From Paralithodes platypus (Eukaryota; Arthropoda; Malacostraca; Decapoda; Lithodidae), in the NCBI GenBank assembly GCA_032716605.1, contig CM064523.1:39250026-39314025 (forward strand): a DNA stretch of 64,000 nucleotides. The letters run 5' to 3'. Shown here one piece after another: positions 23,001 through 31,705 of the stretch. Under the pieces are notes generated by a model. That model saw nothing but the letters and a program-made list of their open reading frames with translations. It had not been told where the DNA came from and made no database searches. Within the stretch, counting starts at the first letter, position 1. Each line of letters starts with the position of its first letter. Position numbers and translations under genes: made by a program.

Positions 23001-23327
23001 CCCCGTCTGGGTGGCTATCTCGCTCGTGGGTCCGTACTTGGCAACCCGGACGTTCCCCACTATCAAGTCATAAATTGGATCATGCATTACGGCTGCTGTG
23101 ATGCTACCAGAAAGAAACGGAGATTCAATTTCCACCCTCGCCTCGGGAACTGTAGTGGTGGAACCATTGATCATGCGAACGTTGATTCCTCGCCCCGTGA
23201 ATTGGTGGTGCTTGACCAGAGTGTCCCGCACGATACACCCAGACGACCCATTGTCTCTAAGCGCCTCTACAGATACCCCCCCTACTCTACCTGGCTGCAC
23301 TAGGAACCCTGTGTTTTGTTTTCCCAT
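20061..23327 (-). CDS. pol: Pol polyprotein: protease, integrase, RT, RNase H
   Basis: 1088 codons from ATG 23327 to TAA 20061, uninterrupted. Protease active-site box DNGSSG at residues 25-30 (N replaces the usual T or S). Integrase HHCC finger at about 209-250; catalytic D279, D339, E375 (DD35E); a WKGPYTV stretch at about 515-521 like the GPY/F module of Gypsy integrases. RT at about 665-860, with D755 in KLDLTKGFF and FVDD at 815-818. RNase H at about 958-1080, with D966, E1005/E1007 and D1032. Integrase thus precedes RT. It would cleave the polyprotein, copy the RNA and insert the DNA. Gag lies upstream in the same frame across one TGA. All catalytic residues I can check are present, so the enzyme may be functional. 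Confidence 0.95.
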   Translation of the reverse strand: MGKQNTGFLVQPGRVGGVSVEALRDNGSSGCIVRDTLVKHHQFTGRGINVRMINGSTTTVPEARVEIESPFLSGSITAAVMHDPIYDLIVGNVRVAKYGPTSEIATQTGAAAVTRGVAKARKDPKPLAVTTSSELAESQDVVHEQQDASLASVRAKLGEAVVEGDKGRKSWIAEKGGRIYRVVQYPHSEEQWQFVVPLKYRTAILRMGHEGSLGGHMGRQKTKDRVQAQFYWPGIASDVRRWIRSCDVCQKTCDRGRVKPAPLSPLPVITTPFEQLGVDIVGPIHPRASDGSRFILTLVDFGTRWPETVALKNIETTTVAEAMLEVFCRVGISKQILSDRGTQFTSAMMGEVLRLLSVKGLKTTPYHPQCNGLVERFNGTLKKMLRRMTANQPKEWPRFIAPLLFAYREAPQSSLKFSPFELVYGRTVRGPLQVLRELWDGDEPSEEVKTTYTYVLDLAERLKSTCELAKVELTKAREVQKSYFDKKAKVRRLEPGSKCLLLLPTAHNKLLAQWKGPYTVIDRMSDVNYIVQVGNHKKRFHINMLKEYHTREVSGAAMMEGSWRRQVATPEMAEAIDLVRGHYTSGEGHITAAAAVSSEVDGDGPETVQLGQEEGLSQVRRGAELSSHEGRELDSLLGKYRGVFSHRPGIARVESQAIELTSSVPVRVKPYPIPLRLHDQVQKEIREMELAGIIEKSSSQYCSPMVVVKKKEGGVRICGDYRRLNALTRVDAEPMCDLRAIFARLAGSTIFSKLDLTKGFFQIPLDPASRKITAFGTPDGLYQYTVLPFGLMNSPAVFNRMMRQVLRDIPGVEVFVDDVLVHSQSFREHMSILEKVLSRLQEYNLKVKPSKCEVGQKRVQYLGHVVGDGQCGCQGDKISKIRDAPRPTTKKQVRSFLGLAGYYREFIPHFAALATPLYDLLKKHAENRVPWGTEQQEAFNALKTQLCKEPILKLADFKKPFILRTDASQDAVGAVLMQEEDGELFPVAYHSRRLKGAELNYSTVELELLAVVEGVKKYYFYLFGGEFTLETDHMPLTSLKTSRNANSRLMRWTLFLQQFSFVVRYIKGSNNVGADWLSRLTNDAEDRK

Positions 23328-23348
23328 CCCAGCACCCCCTGCTATAAG

Positions 23349-23351
23349 TCA
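23349..23351 (-). other. single in-frame TGA between gag and pol
   Basis: Gag ends in TGA followed by CTT. The next seven codons up to the pol ATG at 23327 contain no stop, and gag and pol are in the same frame. Pol could be made by stop-codon readthrough (a C follows the UGA) or by internal initiation. Confidence 0.75.
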
Positions 23352-24440
23352 TAAGTCGTGGGACGTGCCTTGTGATTTAGTCGGCACCCCATTCTTGCTG
23401 TCTGCCTGTACAGTGTGAGAAGCAGCGGCCGAACTTTGTTGACGGTTATCTCCAGACCATCGTTGACCCTGTTGACCCTGTTGACCCTTTGAGTTGGGGT
23501 AATATTTCGGCTTCTGAGGTCCCTGACCCTTCCATTTCCCGTGTGCCCCTGCTTGGGCCTGTTTGGGACCCGGGTCAGGGTTGCCTTTGCCTTTGTTACC
23601 GCCCTCATTCAACATTCTCCGCCGCTGGTACCCGTGGGCCTCAAAATATGCGTCTGCCTCAGCCGCCATACTCTTAGCCGAGGTAACCTTGCTCAGTTTG
23701 AACTGGGCCACGAGGTCATTCGGAGCCGACAGCTCAAACTGCGTTCGCAGGAAGAGATCACGTAACCCATCCCTACTGTCAGGAGTCTTATCCTTGTTTA
23801 CCCAGACATCCAGATAACCCTCAAGCCTAGCCAGGAACTGGGTAGCGGTTTCCTTTTCAGCTAACCTAGCAGATACGAATTGCCGCCGGGCAGCCTGTGC
23901 CGTGAGCCCGTATGACTCGACCAACGCAGCCTTCATATCACCATAACTGGACTTGTCGGACCCTAAGCGATTCAACAGTGTGAGCGCCGGGCCCTCAAAG
24001 AGTGAAAGGAATTGTATTTCCTTGGCTGTCTCGTCAAGAGCATATGCCGTTGCGGTTCTTTCGAACCTCCTTATGAAAGGTTCTATATCATCACCCACCT
24101 TATACATGGGCTACTTGATGCGTGGCAACCCCTTAGGAGCATCCACATGACCGTTGACCCTCGTATCCCCTGGTTTAGCTTTAACAAGATCGAGCTTCCT
24201 CTGATGCTCTCTCTCTGCCTCAGCCGCCTTTTCCCTGTGAGTCTCACTAGCTCCCTCAGCCATAGCCACCTCGTGTTCCCTCGCTGCCTTAGCCTCCTCC
24301 CTATCCTGTGCTCGTTTCTCCCTCTCCCTCTCCCTCCTTTCTTCCTCCTCAGCCTTTCTACTATCTATGTAGCCTTCTCGGTTCTCCTCAGTGAGGCCTA
24401 GCTCTACAGCTTCCTCGTAGATGGTTTTTATTGACGCCAT
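23349..24440 (-). pseudogene. gag: gag of the complete element with one internal TAG
   Basis: Best start is ATG 24440 (ASIKTIYEEAVELGLTEE follows); the stop is TGA 23349-23351. An in-frame TAG at 24113-24111 splits it into about 110 and 252 residues. The first part has a long charged coiled-coil-like stretch rich in E, R and A (about residues 28-80). The second begins with the Gypsy capsid-type DDIEPFIRRFE block and LSLFEGPALTLLNRL, then LEGYLDVWV, and ends in a basic G/Q-rich tail. I see no CCHC zinc knuckle, unlike the left element. The TAG probably disables this copy unless read through. It would encode the capsid-like protein that packages the element's RNA. Confidence 0.85.
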
Positions 24441-25189
24441 TGTACCCTCGAAAGTGAAAGGAACCAGGAAAAGCAAGTCCTATCCTATCTGCCTAATCAA
24501 ATAGCACCGAAAGGAAAAAAACAAAAAAATAGCCAGCCCTATCCTATCAGCCTAATCTGAGATGAACAACGAACGACAAAAGAAAGTTAAGATAGCACGG
24601 ATCCGTTACCCCTGGAACGAGTTATGTGAGGGAGGAATAAAGGATGGAATTGATAAAGAGGAACAACGGATACAAGACAAGGAGAACAATATGTTTACGC
24701 CCTACAACATTTTTGTTTTGACCCCTATAACTGCAACTGCGCAAGAATTTCGAAAAAAAAAAAAAATGAAAACCGACAACAGTTAATTAGATTACAATCC
24801 CCTTCCCTCCATTTAATCGGACGATCGCAGCACTTGCGTACGACGCACGAATGGCGAAAGAAAAAAATCACACGGACGAAATTCTTAACGACAAAAAAAC
24901 AAAAACAAGCAGAAATCAATTATTATACAAGCGAAACAAAATTGATGGAACACAATTATTTCTCGATAGCCGAAATTGTATAATCTATAAATATTATTAT
25001 TATACACAACCGATGAGAAAAGATGTTTACTATTTACCCAAGCCCACGGTCAGAAGTGACCACGCGGGTGGAAGAAGAAGGAGGGAGGGAAAAATTCCCC
25101 CACGGCTCACTTTCGTTCTAACACAACAACAATGTTATCCTAGCCTATGCCTATCTATTTTTATCTAACACATCCGCATCGGAAACTGG
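24441..25189 (-). other. 5' leader between PBS and gag
   Basis: About 750 bp of A/T-rich sequence, with an A12 run (24755-24766, plus strand). Short open frames only; expected to contain the packaging signal, which cannot be recognised by eye. Confidence 0.5.
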
Positions 25190-25207
25190 TCCTGATCACG
25201 GTCGCCA
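25190..25207 (-). other. primer-binding site of the complete element
   Basis: TGGCGACCGTGATCAGGA on the minus strand begins two bases after the 5' LTR. TGG matches the CCA of a tRNA; tRNA-Arg is a candidate from memory of similar insect elements, but this is unverified. Confidence 0.8.
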
Positions 25208-25940
25208 GTTGTAATATGTCGCCTCCCTGATTTGTATATAAATTGGGCCACTAAGATAAAGGATCTCGTAGGAAAATATTCCTTAATTAATTACCCGGGA
25301 TACAAATCAAAGACACGCCTATCCAATATATTTATACCGATCGTTACAGTATATTTTGTTGTTCGGCCAGCTTACAGGATTAACGGTGTGTATATATATA
25401 TATAGATTTATATAGATATATAAAGGCTGTTCAATTATTGACGCGATGGGACTATGTTATTAGAAAACTGTTATTTAACAATTAACAATGATAAATTAAA
25501 CAAACATTCTATTAAAACGGTTTATTGAATAAAAGACACAAATTGATGAAAATGAATCCGAAAATTACGTTCACACACCACTCGCTCTTTCTATCCAAAT
25601 GTTTAACTAACTTAATTAACCCCTCTAATTTAATTAACTAGAGCCTTGACTGAGCCACACTCAGTCAAACTCGCTCCTAAAATTACCCGTCACTAATCTG
25701 ATACCACTAGCCTAACGGAGTCCTATATACCAGGCAAAACAATTAACCCTCCCTTGAATTTACCCTTATCGCATATTAATGACCGCGTCTAGCACATCAG
25801 ATTACTTATATAATAACACTGTATACTAACCTTTACACATGGTCGAAGGTGGGTGCCGCATCACCCTGGTCGCCACTCACAAGCACTTCACTCGCTGGCA
25901 CCAACTGGGGGACTAAGGACTGCGTTCACCTCTCCTGCTT

Positions 25941-25948
25941 TATTTATA
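25941..25948 (-). promoter_or_regulatory. TATA box of the 5' LTR
   Basis: GGGTATAAATAAAG on the minus strand, about 64 bp downstream of the heat-shock array, with GCAGTCC about 25 bp further on as a possible initiator. Confidence 0.75.
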
Positions 25949-26012
25949 CCCTCGGTTTGGAACAAGCGTATGCTTGGAGAATTGGCGGGAAAAGGAAAGA
26001 ACATCTAGGACC

Positions 26013-26050
26013 TTCTCGAACCTTCTCGAAGGTCCGAGAACCTTCTTGAC
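26013..26050 (-). promoter_or_regulatory. heat-shock element array in the 5' LTR promoter
   Basis: Pentamer cores in strict 5-bp phase: TTC 26013, GAA 26018, TTC 26023, GAA 26028, TCC 26033, GAA 26038, TTC 26043, GAC 26048. Heat-shock factor trimers bind arrays of three or more inverted nGAAn units, and eight in phase is far beyond that. The array lies upstream of a TATA box on the transcribed strand. I infer a stress-inducible promoter; expression is not shown by sequence. Confidence 0.78.
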
Positions 26051-26172
26051 AAAAGTTACTGACCGCACGTCCCCACCCCCTCTTCTCTCTCTCTATACTC
26101 TCCCCGCACCCCCCCTCGACTCTCTAATATGTCTAGCTATATCTATCTCAGGCACGATCCCGTGACAATGTC

Positions 26173-26540
26173 CATCAAGAGTTATATTTATGTAAGGAGC
26201 CGGAAGGAGATTGGGATAAGGGTGTGTTGAAGGCTTATCATTGGGCCCATGACTCTTCTCCTGGCCCTCCCTCAGTTACTGTGCTTAATGTGGGTAACCT
26301 TGGGCATTCTGGTGTGGGCCATGAGGAGTGTTCAGCTTCCTCACAACAGACTGTCCTGGGTCCTGAATGTGTCAGGTTTGATCCCGAGGTTGAGGATGTC
26401 TTCAGTCACTTAACCCTTTGTAATTTAAGTACTTTTGTGAATAATTCTGTTGCCTGGAACGAGTTGCATAATCACTCGGCATATATTTTATATTGCATTT
26501 GTTCTGTTTTTAGTTTGCTCCCTAGGCCTATATCAAGCTT
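26173..26540 (+). pseudogene. unidentified reading frame, right half
   Basis: Directly after the duplicated ATGTC the frame continues from the left half (HQELYLCKEPEGDWDKGVLK) and stays open to about 26540, including VTVLNVGNLGHSGVGHEE. No domain recognised. The open frame across the empty site suggests that a coding-like sequence, already shifted at 18497, was interrupted by the LTR element. Confidence 0.5.
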
Positions 26541-26541
26541 T

Positions 26542-26567
26542 AAAAAAAAAAAAAAAAAAAAAAAAAA
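26542..26567. repeat. A26 homopolymer
   Basis: Twenty-six A on the plus strand, between the split reading frame and the RTE tail. Confidence 0.95.
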
Positions 26568-26976
26568 TTACATAAAATTAACACTATCTATCTATCTATC
26601 TATATGCTCAGGCCCAATCCCCATTTTGGGGGTAGCCGACTCAAGACAGAGCAAGAACAGGGAAAACACAAAAACAACATAAAACAAAAAAAATAAACAG
26701 ATAAAAAACACAAATTCTCACACACCCAGGTCACCCAGGAGAAGACCCAGAGACCAGGGTTACCAAGGTCGCTCCAGCACTCCCCCGGCCCCTGACCACC
26801 CGGAGAGGTTCCGATCTCGGCAGGCAGACATGCAGCGGAGCCAAAGCCACATGCCCTCCCACCACACTTCCAGGCACACCCTTCATATTAATCGTCTCCC
26901 CGGGCCAGGCGCCTGATGGACTATTATCTAGTCCAACTTGCGCCCGACCCCTTACTCCAAATGACCACGTGTTCAC

Positions 26977-28731
26977 TCAACTATTCACAAGCATTCTCCA
27001 TTCACTCCTGTCCACCGCCACTTCCCCTGCCTGATCTATAGTCATTCCTCTATCATCCAAAGCCTTTCTTACACAGTCTCTCCATCTGAATGGGGGTCTT
27101 CCTGCCCTTCTATCTCCCCTTGTACCTGACTCACATATTCTCTTTGTAAGCCTTTCATCTCCCATTCGTTTAACATGACCATAGCAGCTCAGCATCGTTC
27201 TGTCCACTCTGGCTGACAAATGTTCCTGCTGCCCCACTCTCCTACGTATCTCTTCATTCCTCAATCTGTCTCTACGAGTAACTCCACACATACTCCTCAA
27301 GCAGCTCATCTCCATCACATCCAGCCCTCTTTTCTCCTTTTTCTTCAGAGCACATGTCTCAGCCCCATATATCACTGTTGGCACAACAATTCCTTGATAC
27401 AGTGCACTTTTTACTGTCACTCCGAGATTTCTCGTCTTCCACATACTTCCCATTGCTCCGAAAACCTTCCTTCCTTCACACACTCTCTGTTTTAACTGCA
27501 CTTCCATACCTCCACTCCTGCTTATCGTTCCTCCTAGATATTTAAAACACTCTACTTGTTCCAATATTTCCCCATCCAGCCTCACATCTAGATTCACCCT
27601 ATGCTCTCCCCTATTACACACCATTACTTTACTTTTATTGACGTTCACCTTCAGTTTCCTCCTTCCACAAACCACACCAAACTCTTTGACTACCCGCTGC
27701 AGTTTCTCATCAGAATCCGCCACCAATGCTGTGTCATCAGCGAACAGCAACTGATTCAACTCCCAATCTCTACCATTCTTTCCTACTAAACTCAATCCTC
27801 TTCCCATAGTTCTCCTTTTCACCTCCCTCACCACACCATCCATAAACATATTAAACAGCCATGGTGACATTACACAACCCTGTCGCAAACCTACCTTTAC
27901 CTCAAACCATTCACTCAACTCACCATTTCCTACTTTCACACATGCTCTGCTCCCTTCATAAAAACTCTTAACTGCTTCTAACAAATTTCCTCCTATTTCA
28001 TAAATCCTTAACACCTTCCACATTGCTTCACGGTCCACACGATCATACGCTTTTTCAAAGTCCATAAAAGCCCAAAATATCTCCTTATGCTTCTCTAAAT
28101 ACTTCTCGCATAACTGTCTTACTGCAAACATCTGATCCACGCACCCTCTTCCCCTCCTAAAACCGCACTGTTCTTCTCCTATTGCAACTTCCGTACACTT
28201 TATTATCCTCTCTATCAACACCCTGCCATACAGCTTTCCAACCACTGACAATAAACTAATACCTCTATAACTTGAACACTCCTGCCGATCTCCCTTCCCC
28301 TTGTACAACGGCACAATACATGCACTCTTCCAGTCTATTGGTACCATTGAGACAGCAAAGCACACATTGAAAAGTCTCACTAACCAATCTATTATCGCAT
28401 CTCCACCCTTCTTTATACACTCCACAGCAATACCATCCAAACCTTCTGCTTTTCCCGCTCTCATTTGTTTCACTGCTTCTTTCACCTCATTTTCCTCAAT
28501 CCTTTCATTCATTCCCTGCCACCTGGGTGGCCTGGGTAACCTATCTCCATCCACCTCTGCTTCAATCACTGCTTCTCTTCCATCTCTTGTATTTAACAAA
28601 GATTCAAAATACTCGGCATATCTTTTCCTCACTTCAACTGGTTCCACTAGTAATTCTCCATTTTCATCTTTCACTGACTCTTCCCTCTTTTGTCCTCCTT
28701 TCCTTACTTTATTTACCTCCTTCCAGAACAT
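26977..28731 (-). CDS. RTE reverse transcriptase, C-terminal 584 residues
   Basis: An uninterrupted frame from ATG 28731 to a stop at 26977. RT fingers near residues 135-170 (CIVPLYKGKGDR, then SSYRGISLLSVVGK); catalytic D224 in FMDFEKAYDRVD; GLRQGCVMSPWLF at about 281-293; FADD at 330-333. Then the RTE thumb and C-terminal region (YGAETCALKKKEKRGLDVME, RDRLRNEEIRRRVG, GHVKRMGDERL, ending DRSEWRMLV). It would copy the element's RNA at the nicked target. Because the endonuclease is missing, the copy cannot move alone; the open frame implies recent arrival. Confidence 0.85.
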   Translation of the reverse strand: MFWKEVNKVRKGGQKREESVKDENGELLVEPVEVRKRYAEYFESLLNTRDGREAVIEAEVDGDRLPRPPRWQGMNERIEENEVKEAVKQMRAGKAEGLDGIAVECIKKGGDAIIDWLVRLFNVCFAVSMVPIDWKSACIVPLYKGKGDRQECSSYRGISLLSVVGKLYGRVLIERIIKCTEVAIGEEQCGFRRGRGCVDQMFAVRQLCEKYLEKHKEIFWAFMDFEKAYDRVDREAMWKVLRIYEIGGNLLEAVKSFYEGSRACVKVGNGELSEWFEVKVGLRQGCVMSPWLFNMFMDGVVREVKRRTMGRGLSLVGKNGRDWELNQLLFADDTALVADSDEKLQRVVKEFGVVCGRRKLKVNVNKSKVMVCNRGEHRVNLDVRLDGEILEQVECFKYLGGTISRSGGMEVQLKQRVCEGRKVFGAMGSMWKTRNLGVTVKSALYQGIVVPTVIYGAETCALKKKEKRGLDVMEMSCLRSMCGVTRRDRLRNEEIRRRVGQQEHLSARVDRTMLSCYGHVKRMGDERLTKRICESGTRGDRRAGRPPFRWRDCVRKALDDRGMTIDQAGEVAVDRSEWRMLVNS

Positions 28732-28757
28732 CTTCTTTAGTTCTTCAAAATTCTCAC

Positions 28758-29203
28758 TCAGCCTTTGGCCCCACCTTTCGTTTGCATCTTTTTTCGCTTC
28801 TCTAATTTTCCGTTTTGCCTCTCTCCTTTTCTCCTTGTACCTCTCCCATACTCAACACTACCATCCTGTAAAACCCTCTCAAAACACTGTCTCTTCTCCT
28901 CAGCTGCCTTTCTCACCGTATCATTCCACCACTCGCTTCCCTTCCTGATACCTCTGCCTCCTACTTTCCTTTTGCCGCATACTACCTCTGCACTTGCTTT
29001 CACTCCTTCCTTAAACTGTTGCCATTCAACCTCTACTTCTCTCTCTTCCATCTCTCTCACTTCCATCCACTTTTAATTTAGTCTTTCCTTGTACTCCCTC
29101 TCTTTTTCACTCTTCTCTAACTCACTAACTTTTATTACCTCTCTTACTTCACGCTTGTCTCTTATTCTCCTGTAACTCTTAACTCTTAGCTTTCCCTCCA
29201 CCA
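28758..29203 (-). pseudogene. RTE endonuclease-RT linker, frame-broken
   Basis: Two pieces (29203-29069 with LVEGKLRVKSYRRIRDKREV and 29066-28758 with ERQNGKLEKRKK) are separated by a TAA at about 29070 and shift frame near 28790-28850 before the RT frame. Homologous to the region between endonuclease and RT of RTE LINEs. Confidence 0.7.
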
Positions 29204-29243
29204 GGTAATGCGACCGAACATGAATGCAAAATATTGACACCTA

Positions 29244-29460
29244 ATTGTGTTCTTCTTTTTATTTCTATGTGTATGAAAGAGACAAAAGGCGGGTTGCATG
29301 TAACGAGTGTCTCCCCCATACCAAAGAGTGACAGAGCCAAATTCAAGGAACTTTGGGGTCAAAATGCCTGGACACACAAAGTTTAAAGCAGTTTAAATAA
29401 TCGAATGAAGGAAAGATTGACTGAGGGCGAGAGTTTCGTTCCAAGACGAAAGGTCTTAAA
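29244..29460 (-). mobile_element. LINE-A 3' end fragment
   Basis: From a T-rich edge (29250) the sequence CTATGTGTATGAAAGAGACAA...GTCTCCCCCAT...AGAGTGACAG...CCTGGACACAC matches the 3' ends of LINE-A copies at 13195 and 37749. Only the last 200 bp are present. Confidence 0.75.
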
Positions 29461-29892
29461 ATCGCCAAAGTAATGGGGTGTACGTATATAATAACATAAC
29501 CAACGGGATTAAACATGAGGGAAAAGGGTGTCCAGAATAACCAAACACCTCCCTTTAAGCGTGAATACGTGTGTGGTGTAGATGAATTTCGCTAGGTTAA
29601 CTAGTTATCGCCGGTACTGAACAAAAGGCTGGTCTATACAAATATTTCCCTCCACCCCATTAGGATCAAAGATCCAGCCACAAGTTCACAGAGAAGTAGA
29701 TGCCATACCTATAACAAGTTTAAGTCCGCAAACTTGCCTTCCTAAATCTACAACAAACATTTACATATTTGTCACATTGTTGCGGGCAATATCTCCACTT
29801 GCTACAACTTCCCCCAAACGTGTCCCCAAACTCTGTCAATGTCTTAGTCTGGGTGAAAGTTGTCTGTTGCTGTTCTCGGGGCGGAGGTGGCT

Positions 29893-29921
29893 GCACACAC
29901 ACACGCACACATACACACATG

Positions 29922-29977
<56 letters not shown>

Positions 29978-29978
29978 T
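29893..29978. repeat. (CA)n and (TA)n microsatellite
   Basis: Interrupted CA units followed by an uninterrupted TA run from 29928 to about 29973. Confidence 0.95.
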
Positions 29979-30477
29979 ATATATATAATTATATATATAT
30001 TAATTGTTTTTCTTTTATTACAGTACACGTCATTGTATCCTTACTATTATATATATAATTTAATTATCCTTATAGTCTATTTTTGTGGGCGACAATACTA
30101 AAAATCATGCTTAGGAATTGTTTTGCACTATCATATTTGTTTTTTGTTTATTGATTTGTTGCATTCTGTATATATGATTATACATGACATTGCATTATTA
30201 GGCAAATTACAATGCACATAATTAAAATTGTGTAAATATATAGGCTTTGTAAAAATGCAATGTAAACAATCAGACAAGGCAGGAAGATGGCAACACATTT
30301 ATTGCTTTATATACTAGTTAGTATCTCACAGATGACATAGGAAGGTTATAATTATAAGCTTCGGTCTTCCCCTTTTTGCTTGTATTACCCTGAAGATGTT
30401 TTGAGAGGATAGACGAAACCTTGGTATTCCATTGTTACAAGTTTCCTGCGATTTGTACTACATAATTTGATCACTTG

Positions 30478-30480
<3 letters not shown>

Positions 30481-30512
<32 letters not shown>

Positions 30513-31090
30513 GACAATGAATGGAGGAAGGAAAAACACAGATAAAACAAAAAGGTCCATGTGCCTAAAGGCATCCTCCATTCATAAAATGTTTGTAACA
30601 ACTGGATTTAAACATTTGTTGATTGTAAGTTTGTGGAAAGCAATTCGAGGGAAGTGAATTCCAAAGAGTAGTAGCTCTGGGGATAAATGAATTCTGATAA
30701 GCAGAAGTTCTGCTTGGAGGAGAAGTGTAATTCATGCGCTCTCAGCTGCCCTAGTTCTACGGGGAAAGATGTGGAGAGGCGGCACAATGAAGCAAGTTCC
30801 TCGGAACAATTGCTGTGAAAATATCTGTAGAATATGCAAGGGATGCAACGTTTCTTCGTATGGCTAATGTAGGAAGGTCCTGTGTGATTGCAGTTATTGA
30901 TTAATCTAATAGCTTTATTTTGAATTTGTCCAACTGCTCATGCAACCACTCCACTTCCACCCCACAGAGGTGAACAATCCATCGAGCGCACATGACTTTT
31001 ATATATTACGGCCACTGCTCGTCAGTGAAGAATTCTCGAACTCTGTACAAGTTTTTTTAGAGGCATTCTTAGCAATGCTTCTAACATAAT
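30481..31090 (-). mobile_element. second Jockey-like LINE, 3' end
   Basis: A T27 run (30482-30508) is the poly(A) tail of a minus-strand copy. Upstream of it a decayed frame gives SPLWGGSG, IQNKAIRLINNC, CIPCIFYRYFHSNCSEELA and RAHELHFS, the C-terminal module of Jockey-type RTs. It is similar in plan to LINE-A but clearly a different family. Stops are frequent. Confidence 0.65.
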
Positions 31091-31115
31091 GTGTCCAGCT
31101 ATGTAATTTAACCTC

Positions 31116-31178
<63 letters not shown>
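31116..31178. repeat. (CA)n(TA)n microsatellite
   Basis: Nine CA units followed by about 22 TA units. Confidence 0.95.
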
Positions 31179-31182
<4 letters not shown>

Positions 31183-31705
31183 GGAAGAGGACAACCAAAC
31201 TCGTGATAAAAATAATATTTGTTTTAATTTTGAAAGAAGGTTTGACATAATTATGTTCATGCTATCATAAGTAATCTGTGAACAATAAATGACATTTGAA
31301 GTATACAAATGGAAGCTACTTGCGAATCAACAATACCTAAACTATACTAAATATAAGAGACTGCACGAACAAATAGAGTGGAAATCAGAACATACTAAGA
31401 AGTGCTGTAAATGAGTGTTCATATATATCATGGACTTCTCGAAAGGGTAAATCTAGTTTAAACAGTTCGTACATAATTATATGAAAACTAAGTCAAGTTA
31501 AACTGGTGAATTAATGTGGAACGAAAAGAAAAACATAGTTGATGATAAGAAACCAGAGGTAATTATTCTATTCTAGAAATTGAGACTAAGTACCTAGCTT
31601 GTAATGTTCTAACAAATTATTTATTTGATAATGAAGAGAACAAAACATAATAGATAAATTATAGGAAGAGTTATTAGTTTCTACATTTCCTAGCGAGGTG
31701 CGTAA

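Larger units (their letters stand above)
18550..26167 (-). mobile_element. complete Gmr1-like Ty3/Gypsy LTR retrotransposon, 7.6 kb
   Basis: TG...CA LTRs (18550-19510 and 25210-26167), ATGTC target duplication, PBS, polypurine tract, gag and pol are all present in minus orientation. Pol is one 1088-codon frame with order protease, integrase, RT, RNase H. By eye the LTRs differ by about eight substitutions and four small indels over 960 bp, so insertion is recent. The visible lesion is one in-frame TAG in gag. It landed in an already decayed reading frame. Confidence 0.95.
25210..26167 (-). repeat. 5' LTR of the complete element (958 bp)
   Basis: Same ends as the 3' LTR. On the transcribed strand it holds the heat-shock element array at 26050-26013, a TATA box at 25948-25941 and an initiator-like CAGTCC near 25920. 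U3 would be roughly 245 bp and R-U5 roughly 700 bp. Confidence 0.95.
26584..29203 (-). mobile_element. RTE-type non-LTR retrotransposon, 5'-truncated
   Basis: Minus strand: a short remnant of the endonuclease end (HYLVEGK at about 29200), a linker, an intact RT frame, a 390-bp 3' UTR and a tail of GATA repeats (26604-26584). A simple-repeat tail instead of poly(A) is typical of RTE. The 5' end is truncated at about 29203, next to a LINE-A fragment. Confidence 0.85.

Noticed and set aside
20862..23418. Plus-strand open frames in the pol region
   Set aside because: Antisense shadows of the 1088-codon minus-strand pol; no motifs.
27220..28948. Plus-strand S/P/L-rich open frames
   Set aside because: Antisense shadows of the RTE reverse transcriptase.
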